Below are positions 43,248-53,174 of a DNA stretch of 64,000 nt, piece by piece; the stretch's first letter is position 1, and every line of letters starts with the position of its first letter. Under the pieces are notes generated by a model that was not told where the DNA came from, ran no database searches, and saw nothing but the letters and a program-made list of their open reading frames with translations. Made by a program: the position numbers and the translations under genes. Origin of the DNA: Streptomyces sp. XD-27 (lineage in GTDB: Bacteria; Actinomycetota; Actinomycetes; Streptomycetales; Streptomycetaceae); contig NZ_CP130713.1 in NCBI RefSeq assembly GCF_030553055.1, positions 5,890,001 through 5,954,000 on the forward strand, written 5' to 3'.

Positions 43248-46200
43248 TCAGGCGCCCACGTGCAGGTACGCCGCCCACAGCGCGGGCGCCATCGGGTACG
43301 CCTCACGCACGCCCCGCACCGCCTGGTGCAGGGCGTGCGCCGCGTCACGGGCCGACGGCGGGGCCGCGGCGCCCGCGGCCGTGCTGGTCAGCGCGCCGTA
43401 GAAGTCCTCGGCGATCCGTGCCGCCGTGCCGTCGTCCACGGGCCACAGGGTGCCGATCACCTGCGCGTACCCGGCCATGTGGAACGCCCCGGTGACGTGC
43501 ACCGGTTCGACGGCCGCCGTCCGCGGCCCGCGCGCCGTCGTACACGCCGTCAGATACGCCAACTCGCCGTCCGTGAGCCCCAGCCGGGCGACGTCCGCGA
43601 TCGTGCACGGACCGGTCGCCCGGTCGTGGAGCAGCACCCGGCTCGCCGACAGGTCGTCCAACACGCTCACGGCAGGGCACGCGAAGTGCACCCAGCGGTG
43701 CCGGGCCAGCGTGTCCAGGACCACGTCCCGGCGGGCCCGCTCACCCGTCAGCACCCTGCTGCCGGGCACCCGGCCGGTCAGCGCGAACGTCTCGCGCGCC
43801 ACCTCCTGCCCTGCCTCCGCCGCCTCCCGCGCCGCCTCCCGTGCTGCCGCGGCCGGTTCCGGCGCGCCGGGATCCACCACCAGCGGCTCCACGCGGCCGC
43901 CCGGCTGCCGACCGGTACGGGAGCGGGCGCGCACCAGGGCGCGGACGGTCGGTGCGTACGAGGACACCACCCGGTCCGGTACGCCGCCGGTGACGACACC
44001 GGCGGGGGAGAGCGGTCCGGCGGCGTGCAGCGGCAGCGCGGTCAGCGGACCCGTCGGGACCCACCACAGGCGCGGCAGCGGGCGGTCGCCGCGCCTCCGG
44101 CCGCGCCTGCCGTGCCTGCCTTGCCGTCCCGTCAGCCGCAGCGCTTTGAGTACGGGTTCCGCCACGGCGTCCCACAACCACCCGAGCACCCCGGCGACTT
44201 CCGCCTGGGCAGCGAGCCGCCCGGCCGGGGGGACGGCGGGGTCGTGCGCGGCGCGGACGGCGGCGAGAAACGCCGATGTACGGCGCTGCGCCTCCGCATA
44301 GCCGAGCGCGGGCAGCGGCACGGTCTGCAGCGTGCCCTCGGTCAGCAGCAGCGCGTCGCAGCGCAGCGGGCTGACGTTGACGACCACCACGGGGCCGTCC
44401 TCCGCGGCCGTCAGCAGCTCCGCCAACCCGGGGGGACGCAGGAAGTCCGCGAATCCCGGCTGGCGGCGGATACGTTCCTTCAGTCGGTCCCACTCCTCGG
44501 CCAGCGCGTGCCGGTCCTCCCCGTGCAGCGCGGCCGTCGTCGTGTCGCCCGCCACCGCCCGCCTGACGGCATTGGCGGTGGGGCCGGAGAGCCCCGCGGT
44601 GCCGGCGGAGGAGAAGACGTCGGGCTCCGGCCGGTCGAGAGCCTCCCGCAACTGGACGAACCGGTCCACCAGCCCTGAATGCCGCTTCCGCAGATCCGCC
44701 GGTTCGGTACGGGTCCCCAGCGCCTGCGAGAGCAGCACACCGCGGCCCTGCTCCAGCAGCCGCAGCGCGCGCCCGGGGTCCCCGGCCTCGATCGCACAGG
44801 CCGCCGCGTACGAGGGCAGACCGGCCAAGCGCTGCGACACCCTTTCGCGCCCGGCGCGGTCCGGCCCCCGAGCGGCACGAACCCCGGCCCCGTCACCGGC
44901 CACGCCTCCCGCACCGGCCGGGGCGCTGGCGTCGCCCTCGGGCGCGGCGTCCGTGCCCGAGCCGTGGGACGCCATGCGCTGGAGCAGTTCCACCGCCAGC
45001 GCGGCGGCATCCAGGGCATGCGCCGCCCCGCCGCTCCGGTGCGCGCTCGACGCCCAGCGCCGGGCGGCCTCCACGCGTTCGCTGACGGCGGCCGTCGGGT
45101 CCTCGGCGGCCTGCCGGTACCCCGCCTCCGATGCCGACCGGGCCGCCGCGTCGTCCTCCGCCGCGCCTCGTAGCCCCAGTGCCCACGCGTACGTGGTCAG
45201 CGCCCGTGCACGCAGCGCGTGCCCCGCGGGCACCGCGTCCGCGGTCTCCCGGGCGACCCGGATCAGCACGTCGAGGGAGGCGCCGGTGCCCAACACACTG
45301 TGTTCCAGGCGGGCGATCTCGGTCAGTACCCGCAGCCGTTCGGGACGGTCGGGATGGCCCGCCGGCGTCCCGGCCACCGCGCGCCTGCCCGCGGCCGCCG
45401 CACCCGCCAGGTCGCCGGAGTCCCCGCCGACCGTATAGCGATGCAGCAGACACAGGCTCAGACCGGCCTGGAGGCGGGGGTACAGCGGCCGGTCGGCCGG
45501 GGTGGCCGCCAGGGCGGCGCGCGCCAGCCCGACCGCCTCGTCGAGCGCCGCACGGGCGCCGATCCCGAAGGAGCCGTTCGACGGAGGCGAGCCGTTCGAC
45601 GGGGGCAAGCCGCCGGCCGCGGGCGGGAGGGACTCTGACGGGTCGCCGGGCGCACATGGGCCGCCCGGCGCGTCCCGGTCGATGGCGCCCCAGCCCAACC
45701 CGTCCCGCAGCGCCTCGCTGAGCTGCGCACGGGCCAGGGCCTGCTCCTCGCTGCCTTCTGGGGCGGCCGCCACGGCCTCCCGCACGAACGCGATCGCCTC
45801 GGTCAGCGCCGCGGCATCGCCGAAGTGCGCGAACGCCGCCCGCAGGCAGCCGCCCATGCCGAGCAACCGCGCGCAACGGCGCGGATCGTGCGGCGCGGTG
45901 GCGGCCACCACGCCCCGCATCAGCTCGACGGCGACGGTCAGGTCGCCGCCGTCGCCCATGCGCAGCCACCGCAGCCGCAGTGTTTCGGCGAGACGCGCCC
46001 GGACGGCGGTCCGGTCCGAACCGCCGTCTTCCCCCACCGCTGCCTCCGCCGGACTCTGCCCGGGCGGTGCCCCCGGGACATGCCCCCGGCCGGTGGTCAG
46101 GCAGTCATGGAACAGGCCGATCGCCTGGTCCAGATCCCGCCGGTCGCCGCCGTGCTCGTAGCGCGACCACAGGGCGATGCCGAGCCCGTTGGCGGCCGCC

Positions 46201-49200
46201 CCGCGCACCTCGGTGTCGACCGCGCCCCGCACCGCCGCCGCGAACCCGCTGATCGCCCGCTCCAGGTCGGGCAGCCTGCCGTCGCGCTCGTACGCGGCGT
46301 GGTGAGCGGAGGCGCGCCGTACCTCCTCGTCCCAGGAGGCCCTGGCGGAGCGCGCGGCGACGCGCGGCGCGCGACGGTCGCGGGCCGTCTGGATCGCCCG
46401 CCGGGAATGCAGGCAGGTGTCCAGTTCGGTGCGGATCCGGTCGCGCTCCGGGGCGTCGACGGGGGCCGCCCGCAGCGCGCGTTCGTACACGTCGACGGCC
46501 TCGTCCAGGGCGGCGAAGTCGGAGTCGCTCAGCGCGTACTGGAGCAGGGCGGCACCCAGTTGGCGCAGCCGTCCGACGTGCCGCGGATGTCCGGCGTGCG
46601 TGCCGCCCACCGCCGCCCTGCCCAGCGCGACCGCCTCTTTCAGCAGCTCCGGGCCACCCGGCTCGTACCGGGCCCGGTGCACCAGGGCGCGGGCCAGGTC
46701 GGACTGGAGCCCGGCGCAGGCGCGGTGGAGGGGCGGCAGGACGGCCAGGCCGCGCCGGTACAGCGCGATGGACTCGTCCAGTACGGCCGGGTCGTAGGTC
46801 CGCGCGAACACGTCGTGCAGGGAGGCCGCGAGCGCCGACAGGTGGCGGCTGTACGCGGGGTCCTCGGGCGACGCCGCGGCGACCGCCGCCCGGCCCGTCT
46901 CGACCGCTTCGCGGAGGGTGCCGGGTGACTTGTGGCGTTCGTAGCGGAGCCGCAGCAGCGTCCCGAGCGTGGACAGGCTGAGAACCCGGTGTGGATCGCC
47001 CTCCGGTCGGTGCGCGTAGCCGATGACGGCGGTCCGGCACAGCTCCAGGGCCAGGCCGAGCGTCCGGGGATCGCCGGTGCGGGCATAGGCCAGGCGTGCC
47101 CGCTCGGCGGAGCGGAGGGGTTCGGAGGGGTCGACGGTGACCGGCGGAGGCCCGCCGCGCTCCGACGGGTCCGCGGGCCGGGACCCTCCGTCGCGGAACG
47201 GCGGGCGCACCGGCTCGGTGAGCCTGGCGTCAGGCCGCTCGACATCGGGATGCCCGGTCTCCGGCCGCACGGTCTCCGGATGCCGGGGCTCCGGCCGCCC
47301 GGTGTCCGGCCCCACGATGTCCGGCATGGCCTCCGGCCGCCCGGTCGCCGGCCGCACGGTCTCCGGCTGCCCGATGTCCGGCCGCCCGGCGTTCGGGGCG
47401 TGGGTCGCCGGGCTGGGGGGCGCGATCCGCTCGTACGGGAGGTGTTCGCGCGCGGGGGCGCCACCGCGCGCGCGAGGGGCGTACGCGGCGCTGTCCGGCG
47501 CCGGGGCGGCGTGCCCCTGGTGCTCGGGTGCCGGGCCGTCGCGCAGCGTGGCAAGGGACGCGGAGGGTCCGGGGCCCGCCGCCCCGCCGGGCCCCGGGCT
47601 GGCGGACGCCGCGTACTCGGGCCCTGCGGCGGAAGCCGCGGGACGCGCGACCGGGGCCACACACGCGAGCCACCCGGGCGCCCCGCCACCCTCGCCCTCC
47701 GGCCCGCCGGACATGGAGATGGGGCCGCCGGGCACGGGGCCGCTGGGCACAGAGGGGCTGGCCACGGGGCCGCTGGGCAGAGGGCCGCCGAGTGCGGGGC
47801 CGCGACGTACGGGGCGGCCTGGCCCGGGACTGGCCGCCGCCGGCCTGCCCCGCCCACAGCCGCCTCCCTCGGCCTTCGTCCGGGCGGTACCGGCCGGAAG
47901 CGCTCCCACTTGGGGCGCGGGAGCCACCGGTCCGCCGGATGCCGACTCGCACGGCCCGCTGGCGGCCTCCGAGGCCCCGGACGCGGGCCCCGGGCCGCCC
48001 GATGCCGGCGGCGCAAGCACCGGGCGGCCCGGTTCCGGAGCGTTCGCTACGCGGGGACGAGGAGCCGGCCCCGGGGGTTCCGCCGCCGAGACGCCCGACG
48101 GGCCAGCCAGGACTGGGGCCGCCGGGGTGCATGCGTGTCCGCTCGGGGGTTCGGGAGCCGGGGCAGCCGACGAACGGCCCGGAGCGGGGCCCGTCAGAGT
48201 GCCCGCGGGGCCCGCCAGCGAGGCGCCCGGGACTGTCCCCGCCGGAGCGCACGCGTATCCGCTCGGGGGTTCGGGCCCCCGGGTGGCTGCCCGGCGCCCG
48301 ACGGCGGGATCGGCCGCGCCGCAGGCATGTCCGTCTGGTGCGGCGCCCAGGGCGGGGTCCGCCGGAGCGCACGCGTGTCCGTGCAGGGGCTCGGGAGTCC
48401 GGGCGGTTGCCCGGCCCCTGGGGGCCGGATCGGCCGCGCCGTGGACATATCCGTTGCGCGAGGCGCCCCCGGCGGGTTCCGCCGCGCCCCAGGCGTGGCC
48501 GTTCGGCGAGGCGCCCGGGACTGGCCCCGCCGGAGTGATCGCGTGTCCCTGTGGGGGTTCGGGCATCCGGGTTGCTGCCCGGCGCCCGGCGGCGGGATCG
48601 GCCACGCCGCCGGTGGGTCCGCCAGGCGAGGCGCCCCCGGCGGGTCCACCAGGCGAGGCGCCCTCGGCATGTCCGCCGGGCGAGGCGTCCCCGGCGGGCT
48701 CCGCCGCGCCGTGTGTGTGGCCGCCCAGTGAGGCCGCCAGTGTTGCCGCCAGCGCGTCGCCCGCCGCGCCCGCTCGGCGCAACAGCTCCCACGCTTCCCG
48801 TTCGCGGCCGTCGGAGACCAGCAGCAGCGCCAGGTTGCCCATGGCGTCCGCGCTGCCCGCCTCCGCGCCGCGGCGGAACCAGCCGATCGCCTCCCGTATC
48901 TCGCCGCGTCCGCGCAGGACCCGCCCCAGGTGGTTGGCCGCCTCGCCGTCGCCGTTCAGGGCGGCCTGTCCCAGCCAGCGTTCGGCCTCGGCCGTCCGCC
49001 CCTGCCGTACGAGGACGAGCCCGAGGCTGCCCATCGCCTCCGTCGAGCCGCGATGGGCCGCACGCCGGTACAGGCCCACCGCCGTGTCGGTGTCGCCCAG
49101 CATGCGGGCGTGGATGTCCGCGGCGGCGCAGAGGATCTCCGGGTCCTCGCACTGCTCGGCGCGTCGCAGCCACACCCGCGCCCCCGACTCGTCGTCGAAC

Positions 49201-49538
49201 ACCGCCTGATGCAGCGCCATGCCGATCGCGCCCGGCGGATCCTCGGGTCGGGCGCCGCGCGCGGCCGTTCGCGCGCCGGCACCCGTGCCCGCCCCTCCAG
49301 CCGTGCCCGTGCCCGTCCCCGTACGCGCGCCTGCACCCGCCCCCGTAGTCGCACTGATACGCGCGCCTACGCCCGCATTCGGACTCGCGCCCGCATCCGG
49401 ACTCGCGCTCGCACTCGCGCACGCACCCCACACCGCGCAGCTCTCCGCGCCCATACCCGTACCCGCCCCCGTGCCGGTCCTGTCATCGCGCCCACCCCGC
49501 CTGCGGCGTGACGATCGGAAAGGCCACCGTCCGGCCAT
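43248..49538 (-). CDS. Giant Sel1/TPR-CHAT domain protein with altered CHAT active site
   Basis: From ATG 49538 this is 2096 residues. Order: Gly/Thr/Ala-rich head (1-107); Sel1-type repeats (about 108-270, for example AVGLYRRAAHRGSTEAMGSL); a 530-residue Ala/Gly/Pro linker with 40-residue repeats and RPETG-like units (about 270-800); TPR-like helical repeats (about 805-1750); and a C-terminal CHAT domain ending LWAAYLHVGA. CHAT domains are caspase-like Cys/His peptidases. Cys1999 in LTACTTARG is kept, but the segment expected to read HFACHA reads H1951-FAC-P1955-A. GGGGGG lies 7 nt before ATG 49538; the open frame extends to 49877 and GTG starts near 49675 are possible. Confidence 0.8.
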   Translation of the reverse strand: MAGRWPFRSSRRRRGGRDDRTGTGAGTGMGAESCAVWGACASASASPDAGASPNAGVGARISATTGAGAGARTGTGTGTAGGAGTGAGARTAARGARPEDPPGAIGMALHQAVFDDESGARVWLRRAEQCEDPEILCAAADIHARMLGDTDTAVGLYRRAAHRGSTEAMGSLGLVLVRQGRTAEAERWLGQAALNGDGEAANHLGRVLRGRGEIREAIGWFRRGAEAGSADAMGNLALLLVSDGREREAWELLRRAGAAGDALAATLAASLGGHTHGAAEPAGDASPGGHAEGASPGGPAGGASPGGPTGGVADPAAGRRAATRMPEPPQGHAITPAGPVPGASPNGHAWGAAEPAGGASRNGYVHGAADPAPRGRATARTPEPLHGHACAPADPALGAAPDGHACGAADPAVGRRAATRGPEPPSGYACAPAGTVPGASLAGPAGTLTGPAPGRSSAAPAPEPPSGHACTPAAPVLAGPSGVSAAEPPGPAPRPRVANAPEPGRPVLAPPASGGPGPASGASEAASGPCESASGGPVAPAPQVGALPAGTARTKAEGGGCGRGRPAAASPGPGRPVRRGPALGGPLPSGPVASPSVPSGPVPGGPISMSGGPEGEGGGAPGWLACVAPVARPAASAAGPEYAASASPGPGGAAGPGPSASLATLRDGPAPEHQGHAAPAPDSAAYAPRARGGAPAREHLPYERIAPPSPATHAPNAGRPDIGQPETVRPATGRPEAMPDIVGPDTGRPEPRHPETVRPETGHPDVERPDARLTEPVRPPFRDGGSRPADPSERGGPPPVTVDPSEPLRSAERARLAYARTGDPRTLGLALELCRTAVIGYAHRPEGDPHRVLSLSTLGTLLRLRYERHKSPGTLREAVETGRAAVAAASPEDPAYSRHLSALAASLHDVFARTYDPAVLDESIALYRRGLAVLPPLHRACAGLQSDLARALVHRARYEPGGPELLKEAVALGRAAVGGTHAGHPRHVGRLRQLGAALLQYALSDSDFAALDEAVDVYERALRAAPVDAPERDRIRTELDTCLHSRRAIQTARDRRAPRVAARSARASWDEEVRRASAHHAAYERDGRLPDLERAISGFAAAVRGAVDTEVRGAAANGLGIALWSRYEHGGDRRDLDQAIGLFHDCLTTGRGHVPGAPPGQSPAEAAVGEDGGSDRTAVRARLAETLRLRWLRMGDGGDLTVAVELMRGVVAATAPHDPRRCARLLGMGGCLRAAFAHFGDAAALTEAIAFVREAVAAAPEGSEEQALARAQLSEALRDGLGWGAIDRDAPGGPCAPGDPSESLPPAAGGLPPSNGSPPSNGSFGIGARAALDEAVGLARAALAATPADRPLYPRLQAGLSLCLLHRYTVGGDSGDLAGAAAAGRRAVAGTPAGHPDRPERLRVLTEIARLEHSVLGTGASLDVLIRVARETADAVPAGHALRARALTTYAWALGLRGAAEDDAAARSASEAGYRQAAEDPTAAVSERVEAARRWASSAHRSGGAAHALDAAALAVELLQRMASHGSGTDAAPEGDASAPAGAGGVAGDGAGVRAARGPDRAGRERVSQRLAGLPSYAAACAIEAGDPGRALRLLEQGRGVLLSQALGTRTEPADLRKRHSGLVDRFVQLREALDRPEPDVFSSAGTAGLSGPTANAVRRAVAGDTTTAALHGEDRHALAEEWDRLKERIRRQPGFADFLRPPGLAELLTAAEDGPVVVVNVSPLRCDALLLTEGTLQTVPLPALGYAEAQRRTSAFLAAVRAAHDPAVPPAGRLAAQAEVAGVLGWLWDAVAEPVLKALRLTGRQGRHGRRGRRRGDRPLPRLWWVPTGPLTALPLHAAGPLSPAGVVTGGVPDRVVSSYAPTVRALVRARSRTGRQPGGRVEPLVVDPGAPEPAAAAREAAREAAEAGQEVARETFALTGRVPGSRVLTGERARRDVVLDTLARHRWVHFACPAVSVLDDLSASRVLLHDRATGPCTIADVARLGLTDGELAYLTACTTARGPRTAAVEPVHVTGAFHMAGYAQVIGTLWPVDDGTAARIAEDFYGALTSTAAGAAAPPSARDAAHALHQAVRGVREAYPMAPALWAAYLHVGA
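48121..48640. repeat. 120-bp period repeats in the CHAT-protein linker
   Basis: Near-identical blocks begin at 48121, 48241 and 48361, exactly 120 bp (40 codons) apart. A further copy lies near 48530. Each encodes a PEPP/PEPL-centred segment with GHAC and PDGHA-like pieces. Period and frame are kept, so the array expands as protein units. Confidence 0.85.
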
Positions 49539-49897
49539 GCGAGCACCCCCCAGCGCGGCGCAGATCCCGCGCGCCGAGTGTGTCAGGAGACGGCGCGCGA
49601 AGTGCCGTAATCCGAACTTCTCCGTTACGTGGAGTAGCGTTTCGGACAAGGCGCGGCGAATGCCGGACACCACGGCCACTCCCCGCCCCCTGGGCCGACG
49701 GGGCGACGGCTCCCCGCAGCCTGGTACACATCGCCCCCATCGGGTACATACGCAGCACAGCCCAGCTACACCCAGCTCAGCTACAGCACCCAGCTCAGCA
49801 CAGCACCGGTCCCCCCCGGCGGCGACCGGGAAGGACGACTCTCCGACGACGACTCCCCGACGACGACTCTCCGACACCGCGGCGAGGTGAGCCCCTC
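49539..49897. promoter_or_regulatory. Divergent region between the CHAT gene and acyl-CoA dehydrogenase
   Basis: About 359 nt with no supported gene, unless the CHAT protein starts upstream. It contains short direct repeats of CCCAGCT(C/A)-type sequence (49755-49800) and a 14-bp unit GACGACTCTCCGAC repeated three times (49834-49875, middle copy with one change) just before the dehydrogenase ribosome-binding site. Confidence 0.55.
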
Positions 49898-51853
49898 ATG
49901 CGTGCTCGTACCGTCCCCGAACACACTCCCGCGCGTTCCGTCTCCGAGCGCGAGGCCCGGCAGGTTGCCGAGGCCGCCCGGGAGCAGCAGTGGCGCAAGC
50001 CCAGCTTCGCCAAGGAGCTGTTCCTCGGCCGGTTCCGGCTCGACCTGATCCACCCTCACCCCGCGCCCGCCCCGGACGACGTACGACGCGGCGAGGCGTT
50101 CCTGGCGAAGCTGCGGCACTTCTGCGAGACCGGCATCGACGCGGCCCGGATCGAGCGCGAGGCCCGCATCCCCGACGAGACCGTCCGCGGTCTCAAGGAG
50201 CTCGGCGCCTTCGGGATGAAGATCGACACCGCGTACGGCGGCCTCGGGCTCACCCAGCTGTACTACAACAAGGCCCTCGCCCTGATCGGCTCGGTCAGCC
50301 CCGCCATCGGCGCGCTGCTCTCCGCCCACCAGTCCATCGGCGTGCCGCAGCCGGTCAAGCAGTTCGGGACGCAGGCCCAGAAGGACGCCTACCTGCCGCG
50401 CTGCGCCCGCGGCGACATCTCGGCCTTCCTGCTCACCGAGCCCGACGTGGGCTCCGACCCGGCCCGGCTCGCGACGACCGCCGTGCCCGACGGCGATGAC
50501 GCCTACGTCCTCGACGGCGTGAAGCTGTGGACCACCAACGGGGTCGTCGCCGACCTGCTCATCGTGATGGCCCGCGTGCCCGTCTCCGAGGGCCACAAGG
50601 GCGGCATCACCGCCTTCATCGTCGAAGCCGACGCCGAGGGCATCACCGTGGAGCACCGCAACGCCTTCATGGGGCTGCGCGGCATCGAGAACGGCGTCAC
50701 CCGCTTCCACCGGGTCCGGGTCCCCGCCACCGACCGCATCGGCCCCGAGGGCGCCGGACTGAAGATCGCGCTGACCACCCTCAACACCGGTCGGCTGTCG
50801 CTGCCCGCCATCTGCGCGGGCGCCGGCAAGTGGTGCCTGAAGATCGCCCGCGAGTGGTCCGCGGCCCGGGAGCAGTGGGGCAAGCCCATCGCCCGGCACG
50901 AGGCCGTCGGCGCCAAGATCTCCTTCATCGCCGCCACCACCTTCGCCCTGGAGGCGGTCATCGACCTCGCCTCCCAGATGGCCGACGAGAACCGCAACGA
51001 CATCCGTATCGAAGCGGCGCTCGCCAAGCTCTACGGCAGCGAGATGTCCTGCCGGATGGCCGACGAACTGGTGCAGATCCGCGGTGGCCGCGGCTTCGAG
51101 ACGGCCGACTCCCTCGCCGCCCGCGGCGAGCGCGCCGTCCCCGCCGAACAGCTCCTGCGCGACTTGCGCATCAACCGCATCTTCGAGGGCTCCACCGAGA
51201 TCATGCACCTGCTCATCGCCCGCGAGGCGGTCGACGCGCACCTGTCCGTGGCGGGCGATCTCATCAACCCCGAGAGCTCGCTGTCCGACAAGGGCCGGGC
51301 CGCCGCCCGTGCCGGCGGCTTCTACGCCCGCTGGCTGCCCGGCCTGGTCACCGGCCCCGGGCATCTGCCGCGCTCCTACGGCGAGTTCCACCCGCCCGGC
51401 CACCGCGACCTGTCCGGCCATCTGCGCTACGTGGAGCGCTCGGCCCGCAGGCTGGCCCGGTCCACGTTCTACGGCATGTCCCGCTGGCAGGGCCGGATGG
51501 AGACCAAGCAGGGCTTCCTGGGGCGCGTCGTGGACATCGGCGCCGAGCTGTTCGCGATGAGCGCGTCCTGCGTACGGGCCGAGATGATGCGCGCGGCCGG
51601 CAACCACGGCGCCGAGGCGTACCAGCTCGCCGACGCCTTCTGCCGGCAGGCCAGGATCCGCGCCGACGAGCTCTTCGGCCGGTTGTGGACCAACACCGAC
51701 ACCCTCGACCGCGCCGTCGTCTCGGAGGTCCTGGGCGGCTCGTACGGCTGGCTGGAGGACGGCGTGATCGACGCCAGCGGCGACGGACCGTGGATCGCCG
51801 AGTCCACCCCGGGCCCGTCCACCAGGCCCAGCGCCCGCCGCCCCTTCGGCTGA
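49898..51853 (+). CDS. Acyl-CoA dehydrogenase family protein
   Basis: A 651-residue FAD enzyme of the acyl-CoA dehydrogenase family. The central FAD-binding region includes [20 protein letters not shown] and [13 protein letters not shown]. The C-terminal helical domain includes [17 protein letters not shown] and [18 protein letters not shown]. It is about 250 residues longer than classical members, with an extra C-terminal region as in very-long-chain or FadE-type enzymes. GAGGTGA (49884-49890) lies 7 nt before ATG 49898. The substrate is unknown. Confidence 0.88.
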   Translation: MRARTVPEHTPARSVSEREARQVAEAAREQQWRKPSFAKELFLGRFRLDLIHPHPAPAPDDVRRGEAFLAKLRHFCETGIDAARIEREARIPDETVRGLKELGAFGMKIDTAYGGLGLTQLYYNKALALIGSVSPAIGALLSAHQSIGVPQPVKQFGTQAQKDAYLPRCARGDISAFLLTEPDVGSDPARLATTAVPDGDDAYVLDGVKLWTTNGVVADLLIVMARVPVSEGHKGGITAFIVEADAEGITVEHRNAFMGLRGIENGVTRFHRVRVPATDRIGPEGAGLKIALTTLNTGRLSLPAICAGAGKWCLKIAREWSAAREQWGKPIARHEAVGAKISFIAATTFALEAVIDLASQMADENRNDIRIEAALAKLYGSEMSCRMADELVQIRGGRGFETADSLAARGERAVPAEQLLRDLRINRIFEGSTEIMHLLIAREAVDAHLSVAGDLINPESSLSDKGRAAARAGGFYARWLPGLVTGPGHLPRSYGEFHPPGHRDLSGHLRYVERSARRLARSTFYGMSRWQGRMETKQGFLGRVVDIGAELFAMSASCVRAEMMRAAGNHGAEAYQLADAFCRQARIRADELFGRLWTNTDTLDRAVVSEVLGGSYGWLEDGVIDASGDGPWIAESTPGPSTRPSARRPFG

Positions 51854-51902
51854 CCGGAGCCCGCCGCGATCCCCGGGGGCGGTGCTCGGCCACAATGGGG
51901 GG

Positions 51903-53174
51903 ATGACGGAAACCCTGGCTGACCCGCACCTACGCTTCGAGGCGGCCACCGCCGACCCCGGGGCCCCGCGCGACATCGTGATCCTGGGATCCACGGGATC
52001 GATCGGCACCCAGGCCATCGACGTGGTGCTGAGCAACCCCGACCGCTTCCGGGTGACCGGCCTGTCCGCCGCGGGCGGGCGCGTCGACCTGCTCGCCGAG
52101 CAGGCCCACACCCTGCGGGTGCGCACCGTCGCCGTGGCCCGGGCCGACAAGGCCCCCGCCCTGCGGGAAGCGCTCGCGGGGCGGTACGGACAGGGGGAGC
52201 CGCTGCCGGAGATCCTGGCCGGCCCGGACGCCGCCACCGAGCTGGCCCAGTCGCCCTGCCACACGGTGCTCAACGGCATCACCGGGTCCATCGGCCTCGC
52301 GCCGACCCTCGCCGCCCTGGAGGCGGGCCGCACCTTGGCGCTGGCCAACAAGGAGTCGCTGATCGTCGGCGGCCCGCTGGTGAAGGCCCTGGCCAAGCCC
52401 GGTCAGATCATCCCCGTCGACTCCGAGCACGCCGCCCTGTTCCAGGCCCTGGCGGCCGGGACCCGCGCCGACGTGCGCAAGCTCGTCGTCACCGCCTCCG
52501 GCGGGCCCTTCCGGGGCCGTACCAAGGCGGAGCTGGTGAACGTCACGCCCGAGGACGCCCTCGCCCACCCGACCTGGGCGATGGGCCCGGTGATCACCGT
52601 CAACTCGGCGACCCTGGTCAACAAGGGGCTGGAGGTCATCGAGGCACATCTGCTCTACGACGTCCCGTTCGACCGCATCGAGGTCGTCGTCCACCCTCAG
52701 TCCTACGTTCACTCGATGGTGGAATTCGTCGACGGTTCGACGATCGCGCAGGCCACCCCGCCCGACATGCGCGGCCCGATCGCGATCGGCCTCGGCTGGC
52801 CGGAGCGGGTGCCGGACGCCGCCCCCGCCTTCGACTGGTCCACGGCGTCGACCTGGGAGTTCCTGCCGCTCGACACCGAGGCGTTCCCCTCGGTGGGGCT
52901 CGCCCGGCACGTCGGCGGCCTCGGCGGCACCGCCCCGGCGGTCTTCAACGCGGCCAACGAGGAGTGCGTCGCCGCCTTCCTCGACCGGAAGCTGCCCTTC
53001 AACGGGATTGTCGATACGGTCGCCGAGGTGGTGGCGGAACACGGCACCCCCGCCAGGGGAACCCGGCTGACGGTCGCGGACGTCCTCGAAGCGGAGGCGT
53101 GGGCCCGCTCCCGCGCCCGTGAACTCGCCGCCCGTGCGGCGCACGCGACAGCGACCCCGGAGGCCCGCGTATGA
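51903..53174 (+). CDS. dxr: 1-deoxy-D-xylulose 5-phosphate reductoisomerase
   Basis: The 423-residue Dxr makes 2-C-methyl-D-erythritol 4-phosphate, the committed step of the MEP isoprenoid route. NADPH motif [11 protein letters not shown], metal/substrate motifs [11 protein letters not shown] and [13 protein letters not shown], and [20 protein letters not shown] are present. ATG 51903 has a G-run immediately upstream but no well-spaced Shine-Dalgarno. The stop overlaps the protease ATG (ATGA). ispG, a later enzyme of the same pathway, lies one gene on. Confidence 0.96.
   Translation: MTETLADPHLRFEAATADPGAPRDIVILGSTGSIGTQAIDVVLSNPDRFRVTGLSAAGGRVDLLAEQAHTLRVRTVAVARADKAPALREALAGRYGQGEPLPEILAGPDAATELAQSPCHTVLNGITGSIGLAPTLAALEAGRTLALANKESLIVGGPLVKALAKPGQIIPVDSEHAALFQALAAGTRADVRKLVVTASGGPFRGRTKAELVNVTPEDALAHPTWAMGPVITVNSATLVNKGLEVIEAHLLYDVPFDRIEVVVHPQSYVHSMVEFVDGSTIAQATPPDMRGPIAIGLGWPERVPDAAPAFDWSTASTWEFLPLDTEAFPSVGLARHVGGLGGTAPAVFNAANEECVAAFLDRKLPFNGIVDTVAEVVAEHGTPARGTRLTVADVLEAEAWARSRARELAARAAHATATPEARV

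Noticed and set aside
49539..49877. N-terminal extension of the CHAT protein to 49877
   Set aside because: It would leave almost no promoter for the divergent acyl-CoA dehydrogenase gene and reads as low-complexity sequence, though GTG starts near 49675 cannot be excluded.
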